Below, one piece after another: positions 1 through 4,886 of a DNA stretch of 5,740 bases. Origin of the DNA: an uncultured delta proteobacterium. GTDB lineage: Bacteria > Myxococcota_A > Bradymonadia > REDH01. Under the pieces are notes generated by a model. The model ran no database searches. It had not been told where the DNA came from and worked only from the letters and a program-made list of their open reading frames with translations. Position 1 is the stretch's first letter; every line of letters starts with the position of its first letter. The DNA lies in assembly GCA_903912275.1 (NCBI GenBank), contig CAIWGR010000126.1, positions 1 through 5,740 on the forward strand, in the 5' to 3' direction. The position numbers and the translations under genes are program-made.

Positions 1-697
1 CCAGCTTCACCTGCAGGTCGACCTCGAAGCCACCGGCCGCATAGTTGGTGAAGGAGGCCGTCTTGCTGGCGGGGAAATACGGCGGGTCGAAGTAGACCAG
101 GTCGCCCTCCTGCGCGCTCTCGAGGACGGCGTCAAAGGAGGCCTGCCGGATGCTTGCACCCGCGAGGCGCTGAGCGACCGCGATGAGGTTTTCGCGCTCA
201 TAGAGCGTGGGGTTGGGGTAGCTCCCGATCGGCACATTGAAGTCGCCGCGACGGTTCTCGCGGTAGAGGCCGTTGAAGCAGGTCTTGTTGAGGTAGATGA
301 AGAGGGCGGCGCGATCGACGAGCGTCCGGGTCTGGCCCTCGTTCATCCTGCGGCGGCTCTGGGTGTAGTGCTCTTCGCTGTGACGGCGGCGGTGGGCATC
401 GAGCCGCTCCATGACGGCGTCGGGGTCGTCTGCGACTGCCTGGTAGGCCTCGATGAGGCGGGGGTTGATGTCGGAGAGCACAGCCCTGTCGGGCGCAAGG
501 TGGAAGAAGACCGCGCCGCCTCCGAGGAAGGGCTCGTGGTAGGTGCCGAAGTCGGTCGGGAAGTGGTCGGCATACTGGGCGATGAGCCGGCCTTTTCCGC
601 CGGCCCACTTGATGAAGGGGGCGGCGGCGGGCGCGCCCGGGAGCGCGGGTGTGGAGGCCGGCGTTACCGCGCGGGATCGGAGGGGGATAGAGTCCAC
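1..697 (-). CDS. dam: Dam-family (D12 class) DNA adenine-N6 methyltransferase, C-terminus cut by window edge
   Basis: This enzyme transfers a methyl group from S-adenosylmethionine to N6 of adenine in duplex DNA. The 232 visible residues show the family's landmarks in order: FIKWAGGKGR at residues 28-37 and PFLGGGAVFF at 56-65 (the SAM-binding FxGxG region), SDIN near 75-78, the LNKTCFNGLYRENRRGDFNVP stretch that closely parallels E. coli Dam (LNRYGYNGLCRYNLRGEFNVP), and the catalytic DPPY at 204-207. Family members are usually about 270-300 residues, so roughly the last 50-70 lie outside the window. No ATG occurs in frame upstream of FIKWAGG; the only usual start is GTG at 697-695, with a weak GAGG-like site before it, giving an unusual 27-residue Pro/Ala-rich leader. 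No restriction endonuclease gene is adjacent, so it is either an orphan methylase or its partner is outside. GATC specificity is inferred from the Dam resemblance only; family assignment is firm. Confidence 0.5.
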   Translation of the reverse strand, partial: MDSIPLRSRAVTPASTPALPGAPAAAPFIKWAGGKGRLIAQYADHFPTDFGTYHEPFLGGGAVFFHLAPDRAVLSDINPRLIEAYQAVADDPDAVMERLDAHRRRHSEEHYTQSRRRMNEGQTRTLVDRAALFIYLNKTCFNGLYRENRRGDFNVPIGSYPNPTLYERENLIAVAQRLAGASIRQASFDAVLESAQEGDLVYFDPPYFPASKTASFTNYAAGGFEVDLQVKL

Positions 698-758
698 GAG
701 ACAGCCTCGCTCAAGAGATGAAAGCGAGGGCTGGGTACGGGTGGGCCGGAGGCGGGTC

Positions 759-806
759 AAAAAATCGAAATGCGATAATTTTCAAGCATTTGCGATTCGA
801 TCTTTT
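759..806. repeat. AT-rich imperfect inverted repeat
   Basis: The left arm AAAAAATCGAA (759-769) pairs with TTCGATCTTTT (796-806) at 10 of 11 positions around a 26-nt loop. Inside it AAATGC (768-773) can pair with GCATTT (786-791), so the two pairings nest almost continuously. It lies roughly midway between two divergent genes, so it is more likely a regulatory or DNA-melting element than a terminator. Function is inferred only. Confidence 0.5.
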
Positions 807-875
807 GCCAACATTGCATTGTGCACGGGCCGGGATCGGCGAGCAAGTTTTCGACGGCGACGACTGCGCAACCGG

Positions 876-912
876 TTGGCATCTGCGCCAAATAAGGATA
901 CATTCGTTCAGT
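876..912 (+). promoter_or_regulatory. Putative promoter and LexA-like operator of the RecA-like gene
   Basis: A possible -35 TTGGCA (876-881) is followed after 17 nt by a -10-like TACATT (899-904, 4 of 6 matches). The segment 896-912 overlaps this -10 and fits the degenerate Myxococcus xanthus LexA box as I recall it (CTRHAMRYBYGTTCAGS) at 14 of 17 positions, with an unbroken match from 898 to 911 that includes GTTCAG. TTGGC (876-880) and GCCAA (887-891) also form a 5-bp inverted repeat with a 6-nt spacer. The site is 18 nt before the ATG, a sensible place for a repressor. The consensus is degenerate, so chance is possible. Confidence 0.5.
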
Positions 913-929
913 ATCACGGAGCAGCGACG

Positions 930-1562
930 ATGGGTGGCTCGGCAGCAGAAACATGGGTGAGCTCGGCAGCAGAGGAGCGGGCCGAAGAGCAGGCGTCTGC
1001 GGCGGTGCAGGTCTGGTCGATGGGTGCACTGGCGGGGCGACTTGTGGAGGTGACCCACCGCGGCGCAGGGACGGCGATGACCTGGGCAGCGGAGCTGCTC
1101 TGGCAGGCGCAGCAGGCGGGTGAACCGACGGCCTGGATCTGCACGGGAAGCCGCCTGCCCTTCGCGCCCGACCTGATCCGCTATGGGGTTGATCTGGAGG
1201 CCTGCGCGGTGGTCCGGACCGGCGAGGCACAGCAGGCTGCAGTGTGTGCAGACAAGCTCCTCCGCTCGGGGGCCTTCGGGCTGGTGGTGCTCGACCTGGG
1301 TGAGCGGGCCGACATCCCGACCGCGCTGCTGGGGCGGCTCACAAAGCTGGCACAGACCCACAGCGCCGCCATCGTGATGCTGACAGAGGGAGAGGCCGCA
1401 AGCGCGGCGCTCGGCTCGCTCGTATCGCTACGGCTGCTGGCCGAGCGCGAGATGAGCGACGGCGGCGAGAGCAGGCTTCGGCTGACGGCCCTCAAAGACA
1501 AGCGGTCGGGGCCGGGCTGGAACGGCAGCCTGCAGGTGCAGCAGCCGCTCGGCTTGAGATAG
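930..1562 (+). CDS. RecA-fold protein with degenerate Walker A (ImuA/SulA-like)
   Basis: The 210-residue product resembles the core of RecA without its N-terminal helix region and C-terminal domain. Residues 37-50 (RLVEVTHRGAGTAM) align with the RecA stretch IVEVYGPESSGKTT, but the P-loop lysine is gone. Residues 67-99 (TAWICTGSRLPFAPDLIRYGVDLEACAVVRTGE) parallel RecA's AAFIDAEHALDPVYAKKLGVDLDNLLVSQPDTGE, LLRSGAFGLVVLDL (110-123) is the Walker B strand, and LRLTALKDKRSGPGW (183-197) parallels the RecA end strand. ATP binding by the usual route therefore looks lost, while the fold is kept. Short RecA-like proteins of this type include ImuA/SulA partners of translesion polymerases, but no imuB or dnaE2 is visible here. 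The start at 930 has GGAG (918-921) 8 nt upstream; the open frame continues upstream through the methylase gene and intergenic DNA, which is not protein-like. A role in DNA repair is an inference; the RecA relationship is fairly clear. Confidence 0.5.
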   Translation: MGGSAAETWVSSAAEERAEEQASAAVQVWSMGALAGRLVEVTHRGAGTAMTWAAELLWQAQQAGEPTAWICTGSRLPFAPDLIRYGVDLEACAVVRTGEAQQAAVCADKLLRSGAFGLVVLDLGERADIPTALLGRLTKLAQTHSAAIVMLTEGEAASAALGSLVSLRLLAEREMSDGGESRLRLTALKDKRSGPGWNGSLQVQQPLGLR

Positions 1563-1579
1563 TTTTGGAGTCGCCCAAA

Positions 1580-1596
1580 CCCGCAGCGATTGCGGG
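1580..1596. terminator. Possible hairpin terminator after the RecA-like gene
   Basis: CCCGCA (1580-1585) and TGCGGG (1591-1596) form a perfect 6-bp GC-rich stem with a 5-nt loop, 17 nt after the stop codon. It is not followed by a T-run on the plus strand, so it would be a weak intrinsic terminator or an RNA-stabilising hairpin. On the minus strand it is followed by TTTGGG. Confidence 0.5.
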
Positions 1597-1682
1597 AAAT
1601 GGAGCGAACAGGTCGCCTTGCCACGAGGCGGCGACGGAGAGTAGAGTTGGCCCATTCCCTACCCGAATGGCGTCTCCCTCTC

Positions 1683-2273
1683 ATGGAACCCAAGGCACAA
1701 CGCATTGTCGAAGCGGCGATGGAGCTCGCAGAAGAGGGCGGCTTCTCGGCCGTCCGTTTGCGCGACGTTGCTGCCCGCGCCGATGTGGCGCTCGGCACCC
1801 TCTACGCCCGCTTTCAGGGCAAGGAGGAGATCCTGCTGGCAGGGCTCGAGCAGGCGACTGAGGCCTTTGAGACGATGCTCAACCAGGAGCGGGTGGACGG
1901 TGCCGACCCGGAGGAGCGCCTCGGCGTCTTCTTCGGCATCGCCTCGCAGGCGCTCTTCTCGCGGCCCCACTTTGCGCAGGCCGTTGTGCGCGCCACGGCA
2001 GCCGGCGAGGTGGGTGTCGCCAGCCGCATCATCTCCTACCAGGAGCGGATGAGCCGCATGATTGTATCGGCCATGCAGGGCTGCTCGCCGAGCGAGGTGG
2101 AGGTTGGCAGCAACGCGGGGGCCTTTGCGCTGGCGGCGATGCTCCAGTCGCTCTGGTTCGGAGCCCTGGTCGGCTGGGTGAATGGCGCGCTGACAGAGGA
2201 ACAGGTGCTGCTGCAAATGCGTCAGGCCATTCGTGTGGTCTGGGCGGGAAGAGGCTCCACCGAGCCTGCGTGA
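1683..2273 (+). CDS. TetR/AcrR-family transcriptional regulator
   Basis: The product is a predicted one-component repressor of 196 residues, the normal size for the family. The N-terminal DNA-binding domain is clear: helix 1 RIVEAAMELAEEGGFSAV (7-24), then the helix-turn-helix RDVAARADVALGTLYARF (27-44), followed by the typical KEEILLAGLEQA. The remaining 145 or so residues form the divergent all-helical ligand and dimer domain, ending in a hydrophobic segment (AAMLQSLWFGALVGWV) of the kind that lines ligand pockets or dimer faces. I chose ATG 1683 because family homology starts right after it; upstream in-frame starts at 1590 (TTG) and 1599 (ATG) add an Arg-rich leader and overlap or adjoin a hairpin. 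No clear Shine-Dalgarno precedes 1683, so it may be leaderless or poorly translated. It may bind the palindromes at 3593 and 4484, but this is inference from proximity and motif type. Confidence 0.5.
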   Translation: MEPKAQRIVEAAMELAEEGGFSAVRLRDVAARADVALGTLYARFQGKEEILLAGLEQATEAFETMLNQERVDGADPEERLGVFFGIASQALFSRPHFAQAVVRATAAGEVGVASRIISYQERMSRMIVSAMQGCSPSEVEVGSNAGAFALAAMLQSLWFGALVGWVNGALTEEQVLLQMRQAIRVVWAGRGSTEPA

Positions 2274-2307
2274 CGACACGAACACCACCGACAGGATGAG
2301 GGCGATG

Positions 2308-3576
2308 ATGAGACGCGAACTTACAGGTCTGGGCCTGCTGCTTCTGCTGGCAGCCTGCAGTGAAGATACCCTTCCGCGCACAGGCGAAAATGCCACGACC
2401 GACAGTGGCACGACCGCCGACGGCAGCAGCGAGGGCGACGGTGTGAGCGACACGGAGGTGGCTACCGACACGGGCAGCGAGGGTTCGGCAGATGCCGGCG
2501 GAGACACGACCGAAGGGTCGGCCGACACCAGCGCAGACACGACGCTCGAAGACACCAGCGCAGACACCGACCTCGTGGATACGACCGATGACACGGCGGT
2601 CGCCGACACGACCGATGACACGGTGGCCGATACCACAGCGGATACGACAGCCGACACCACCGCGGATACCGATCTCGACCTCGACGGGCTCGACGACACC
2701 GACCCGAACGCGACGGGCTGCACGGGCGGCGCCGACCCGCTCCCGGTCGACCTGCCCTACATCTGGGGCGGCGAAACCTGCGAGACCGCGGCGCTGCTGC
2801 CCGGCGCCGGAACCTACGGCGCAGACACCTGCACGGCGACCAACGACTATGCCGACTACGCGGGCGCCTGTGGTCCCTATGTGACGGGCGCTGGCCGCGA
2901 CGCGGTCTACGCGCTCGAAGTTCCCGCCCGGTCCGCGGCGACCGTGAGCATCACTCCCGGCGCACGCTTTGATGCGGCCCGCCTGATGCTGAGCGACGAC
3001 TGCGCCAACATCCGGACCGACTGCGACGCCTACGCCGGCGACAGCGTGAGTTACAGCAACCCGGGCGGCGCGCCCAAGACCATCTATGTGGTGGTCGAAG
3101 GCTTCATCGCCCGCAGCGAAGGCTCCTACCTTCTCTCGGTGGAGCTCAACGACCTCGCCACGTTGCCCGAGGGTCACACCTGCGCCAACGCCATCCGGCT
3201 CGACGGCGCGGGGAGCTACACGGGCGACACCACGACGAGCGAGAACTACTACGACGGCCTTCACGGCACCTGCCTCCGCTTCGGGAGCTTTCCGTCGGCA
3301 CAGTCGGGCCGCGACCTGACCTACGTGGTGGCCGTGCCGAACGGCGCGACGCTCTCGGCGACGATGAACGGCACCAGCCCCGTCGGCTGGGATACGGCGG
3401 TGGCCATCTTCGACGACTGCGGCGCGCCAGACACCAGCTGCCGCTCCTACGCAGACGACGGCGCGGCGACGGTGACCAACAGCAGCGGCGTGACGCGCGA
3501 CTACTTCATCGTGGCCGACGGCTTCTTCAACTACACGCTGGGAGCCTACATCTTGAACGTGAACATCACCCCCTGA
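2308..3576 (+). CDS. Lipoprotein with Asp/Thr repeat stalk and two tandem beta modules
   Basis: The 422-residue product begins with a short lipoprotein signal, MRRELTGLGLLLLLAAC, whose lipobox LAAC places the lipidated Cys at residue 17. Ser at +2 is compatible with outer-membrane sorting by the E. coli rule. Residues about 20-132 are a low-complexity Asp/Thr/Ala/Ser/Gly-rich stalk, including a 9-residue repeat (from residue 73). Two related modules follow, about 157-282 and 291-422. Each starts TCxxAxxL and ends with a (F/S)DDC..(D/S)C..Y.....Y(V/I)V(V/A)(E/D)GF.....G.Y.L.V pattern, like the PPC-type beta-sandwich modules common in secreted proteins of myxobacterial relatives. Paired cysteines suggest disulfides outside the cytoplasm. 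No catalytic motif is seen, so a binding or structural surface role is likely but unproven. The start at 2308 has GAGG (2298-2301) 6 nt upstream; ATGs at 2296 and 2305 are alternatives. It lies 34 nt after the TetR gene. Confidence 0.5.
   Translation: MRRELTGLGLLLLLAACSEDTLPRTGENATTDSGTTADGSSEGDGVSDTEVATDTGSEGSADAGGDTTEGSADTSADTTLEDTSADTDLVDTTDDTAVADTTDDTVADTTADTTADTTADTDLDLDGLDDTDPNATGCTGGADPLPVDLPYIWGGETCETAALLPGAGTYGADTCTATNDYADYAGACGPYVTGAGRDAVYALEVPARSAATVSITPGARFDAARLMLSDDCANIRTDCDAYAGDSVSYSNPGGAPKTIYVVVEGFIARSEGSYLLSVELNDLATLPEGHTCANAIRLDGAGSYTGDTTTSENYYDGLHGTCLRFGSFPSAQSGRDLTYVVAVPNGATLSATMNGTSPVGWDTAVAIFDDCGAPDTSCRSYADDGAATVTNSSGVTRDYFIVADGFFNYTLGAYILNVNITP
2524..2628 (+). repeat. 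27-bp tandem repeat coding for a 9-residue Asp/Thr motif
   Basis: Units begin at 2524, 2551, 2578 and 2605, the last shortened to 24 bp. They encode DTSADTTLE, DTSADTDLV, DTTDDTAVA and DTTDDTVA. The first two share the 17-mer GACACCAGCGCAGACAC exactly, and units three and four share ACGACCGATGACACGG. The repeat continues as shorter TADT units to about 2670. It lies in frame within the stalk of the lipoprotein, so copy-number change would lengthen or shorten the stalk without a frameshift. Confidence 0.5.
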
Positions 3577-3592
3577 GGGTCGTCGCGCTGAT

Positions 3593-3606
3593 TGAAACAT
3601 GTTCTA
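3593..3606. promoter_or_regulatory. Palindromic TetR-type operator upstream of the SDR gene
   Basis: TGAAACATGTTCTA fits TnnAACnnGTTnnA, the consensus reported for the actinobacterial TetR regulator KstR, and is nearly the same as the site at 4484-4497. It overlaps a -35-like TTGAAA (3592-3597), so binding should block transcription of the SDR gene. A second, half-matching element (CTAGCGCGTGTTAG, 3604-3617) overlaps its right side. The -10 of this promoter is not obvious. Which protein binds here is not known from the sequence. Confidence 0.5.
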
Positions 3607-3618
3607 GCGCGTGTTAGT

Positions 3619-3664
3619 TCCGCTCCTGTCTGAGGCCTGTGGCCTCCTCGAACTGCGGAGCGGA
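3619..3664 (+). promoter_or_regulatory. Leader RNA structure that can cover the SDR ribosome binding site
   Basis: TCCGCTCC (3619-3626) is exactly complementary to GGAGCGGA (3657-3664), which contains the GGAG Shine-Dalgarno and runs up to the start codon region. Between these arms GAGGCC (3632-3637) and GGCCTC (3641-3646) form a perfect 6-bp hairpin with a TGT loop. Together they make a two-part stem that would hide the ribosome binding site. No known riboswitch class is recognised, and the fold is read by eye only. Confidence 0.5.
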
Positions 3665-3666
3665 TG

Positions 3667-4419
3667 ATGGCTCGATTTGACGGCAAAGTGGTGGTGGTGA
3701 CGGGTGCTGCATCGGGCATCGGACGGGCGACAGCGATCCGCATCGCGGAAGAGGGCGGCCAGGTGCTGGCCTCCGACTGGGATCTGGAGCGGGTGACCGA
3801 GACGGCCAAGCTCATCACCGACGCAGGCGGTCAGGCGCGGGCGATGAAGACCGATGTCTCGAACTACGAGGCCTGCGGCGAGCTCATCGCAGCGGCGGTC
3901 GCCTGGGGCGGCAAGCTCGATGTGCTGGTGAATGTGGCCGGCGTTGGCGGCTTCGTGCACACCACCGAGGAGACGCCGGAGAACTTCGCGCGGACGCTCG
4001 GCGTCAACCTGCATGGCCCCTTCAACACGGCCCGCCACGCCCTTCCCCACCTGCTGGAGACCCAGGGCAACATCGTGAATGTGGCCTCGATTGCCGGCCT
4101 CGAAGCCCACCCCTATGCGGCGGCCTACTGCGCCTCCAAGGGTGGCGTGGTGATGCTGACCAAGGCGCTGGCGATGGAGTATGCGAGCCGTCAGGTGCGT
4201 GTGAACGCGGTCTGCCCCGGTGGCATCAAGACCCCCTTCATCAAGAACTTCAAGCCGATGGAGGGCAGCGACGTGACGCTGATGATGCGGATGATGAGCA
4301 TCATCGGGCGCTACGGTCAGCCGAGCGAGGTGTCGTCGGCGATTGCCTTCTTGGGCTCGGATGAGGCCTCGTTCATCACGGGCGAAGTGATGCGGGTAGA
4401 CGGCGGCGCGACGCTCTAA
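3667..4419 (+). CDS. Classical short-chain dehydrogenase/reductase (SDR)
   Basis: This is a complete 250-residue NAD(P)-dependent oxidoreductase of the classical SDR type, expected to interconvert an alcohol and a ketone or aldehyde in the cytoplasm. The cofactor-binding TGAASGIG lies at 12-19, an acidic Asp37 at the end of the second strand favours NAD(H) over NADP(H), and NVAG (89-92) replaces the usual NNAG. The catalytic tetrad is present: Asn114, Ser141, Tyr154 and Lys158 (YCASK). The following CPGGIKTPF (183-191) and C-terminal FITGEVMRVDGG (236-247) are typical. ATG 3667 was chosen because GGAG (3657-3660) is 6 nt away; ATG 3664 would add one Met and is only 3 nt from it. The gene has its own palindromic operator and a structured leader, and is followed by SCP2 and aldehyde dehydrogenase genes, suggesting lipid or hydrophobic alcohol metabolism. 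The substrate cannot be read from sequence; 3-oxoacyl reductase or hydroxyacyl dehydrogenase activity is possible. Confidence 0.5.
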   Translation: MARFDGKVVVVTGAASGIGRATAIRIAEEGGQVLASDWDLERVTETAKLITDAGGQARAMKTDVSNYEACGELIAAAVAWGGKLDVLVNVAGVGGFVHTTEETPENFARTLGVNLHGPFNTARHALPHLLETQGNIVNVASIAGLEAHPYAAAYCASKGGVVMLTKALAMEYASRQVRVNAVCPGGIKTPFIKNFKPMEGSDVTLMMRMMSIIGRYGQPSEVSSAIAFLGSDEASFITGEVMRVDGGATL

Positions 4420-4444
4420 GGGGCGCCTCCGGCAGCGATGCGCC

Positions 4445-4480
4445 TTGACATCGTCGGGGGCGAACGGCAGGAATAAGAGT
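4445..4480 (+). promoter_or_regulatory. Putative promoter of the SCP2-aldehyde dehydrogenase genes
   Basis: A perfect -35 TTGACA sits at 4445-4450, 25 nt after the SDR stop codon. The best-placed -10 is AGGAAT (4469-4474, 18-nt spacer, 3 of 6 matches), so the -10 is weak. The operator at 4483-4498 would then lie at or just after the transcription start, where a bound repressor blocks initiation or early elongation. A short GGCGC (4422-4426)/GCGCC (4440-4444) stem precedes it but lacks a T-run. Confidence 0.5.
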
Positions 4481-4482
4481 CG

Positions 4483-4498
4483 CTAGAACGCGTTCTAG
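4483..4498. promoter_or_regulatory. Perfect 16-bp palindromic operator upstream of the SCP2 gene
   Basis: CTAGAACGCGTTCTAG is a perfect inverted repeat. Its central 14 bases (4484-4497) fit TnnAACnnGTTnnA and match the site at 3593-3606 at 10 of 14 positions, including the shared right half GTTCTA. It is 27 nt before the SCP2 start codon, just downstream of the putative promoter. The symmetry and length suit a dimeric TetR-family repressor. Its ligand and identity are not shown; the TetR gene at 1683 is the closest candidate. Confidence 0.5.
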
Positions 4499-4525
4499 TC
4501 TCCCCAAACCCGCTGAGAGGTCGCG

Positions 4526-4861
4526 ATGTCGTTTAAGGTAGCCAGCGTTGAAGAGTACTTCTCCACCCTCGACAAGCGCTTCGTGGAAGCCGGCGCCAAA
4601 GGCGTGTCTGCGGTGTTCCAGTTCGACCTCGCTGAGGCCGGCATCCACCATGTGGAAGTGAAGGACAACGGCATGTCGTACGCCAAGGGCGCGCACGCTG
4701 CTCCGACCACGACCATCAAGATGACGGGCGAGAACTTCGTGAAGATGTCGAACGGCGAGCTCAGCGGCCAGATGGCCTACATGACGGGCAAGATGAAGAT
4801 CTCGGGCAGCATCCCGATGGCGATGAAGATGAAGGAGATCTTCCCGCAGGTTGGCGGCTAA
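4526..4861 (+). CDS. SCP2 sterol-carrier-family protein, single domain
   Basis: The 111-residue protein is one SCP2 domain and nothing else. SCP2 folds are small alpha/beta proteins with a hydrophobic tunnel that binds sterols, fatty acids or acyl-CoA. Diagnostic parts are the amphipathic start (VEEYFSTLDKRFVEAGAKGVSAVFQFDL, 8-35), the HHVEVKDNGMSYAKG strands (41-55) and the family core PTTTIKMTGENFVKMSNGELSGQMAYMTGKMKISGSIPMAMKM (60-102). There is no signal peptide, so it acts in the cytoplasm. GAGAGG (4515-4520) is 5 nt before the ATG, a strong ribosome binding site. The aldehyde dehydrogenase gene starts 25 nt later, so the two are probably cotranscribed, and the operator at 4483 should control both. 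It may shuttle or present a hydrophobic substrate to the neighbouring SDR and aldehyde dehydrogenase; the ligand is unknown. The Met/Lys-rich C-terminus (MAMKMKEIFPQVGG) is a common feature of such stand-alone SCP2 proteins. Confidence 0.5.
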   Translation: MSFKVASVEEYFSTLDKRFVEAGAKGVSAVFQFDLAEAGIHHVEVKDNGMSYAKGAHAAPTTTIKMTGENFVKMSNGELSGQMAYMTGKMKISGSIPMAMKMKEIFPQVGG

Positions 4862-4886
4862 TTCCTTTTTGACGAGCGGAGTGTCC

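Larger units (their letters stand above)
698..929. other. Divergent intergenic region between the methylase and the RecA-like gene
   Basis: The 232 bases hold the outward promoters of both flanking genes. The stretch 759-806 is only about 29% GC in a GC-rich background and can form nested inverted repeats. It contains an extended -10-like TGCGATAAT on the plus strand at 771-779, without a convincing -35. On the minus strand a TTGACC (complement of 755-760) is a possible -35 for the methylase, but its -10 is poor. Two GATC sites (799-802 and 834-837) lie inside and a third (675-678) lies just within the methylase gene. I see no small ORF with a good start here. Confidence 0.5.

Noticed and set aside
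543..929. Upstream extension of the RecA-like reading frame to an ATG at 543
   Set aside because: It would overlap the well-supported methylase gene on the other strand and run through the AT-rich intergenic region; RecA similarity and a good Shine-Dalgarno both support 930.
1590..1682. Longer TetR start at TTG 1590 or ATG 1599
   Set aside because: The added residues (Arg-rich, then SLPEWRLPL) do not resemble TetR N-termini, and the starts overlap or adjoin a hairpin. ATG 1683 gives a normal-length protein, though its own ribosome site is weak.
1683..2273. Naming the TetR gene kstR because of the operator consensus
   Set aside because: TetR proteins diverge strongly, the sequence shows no KstR-specific feature I can recognise, and the link between this protein and the operators is only by proximity.
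1659..2723. A 354-codon minus-strand open frame rich in Val/Ser repeats
   Set aside because: It is the antisense shadow of the TetR and lipoprotein genes; its Val/Ser repeats are the reverse reading of the Asp/Thr repeat, and it shows no family features.
3571..3579. CCCTGAGGG at the lipoprotein stop codon as a terminator
   Set aside because: Only a 3-bp stem with no following T-run; not enough to call a terminator.
2029..3600. A 523-codon minus-strand open frame opposite the lipoprotein
   Set aside because: Long antisense frames are expected in GC-rich coding DNA. The Val/Arg/Gly/Ala-rich product has no recognisable domain, while the plus strand encodes a coherent lipoprotein.
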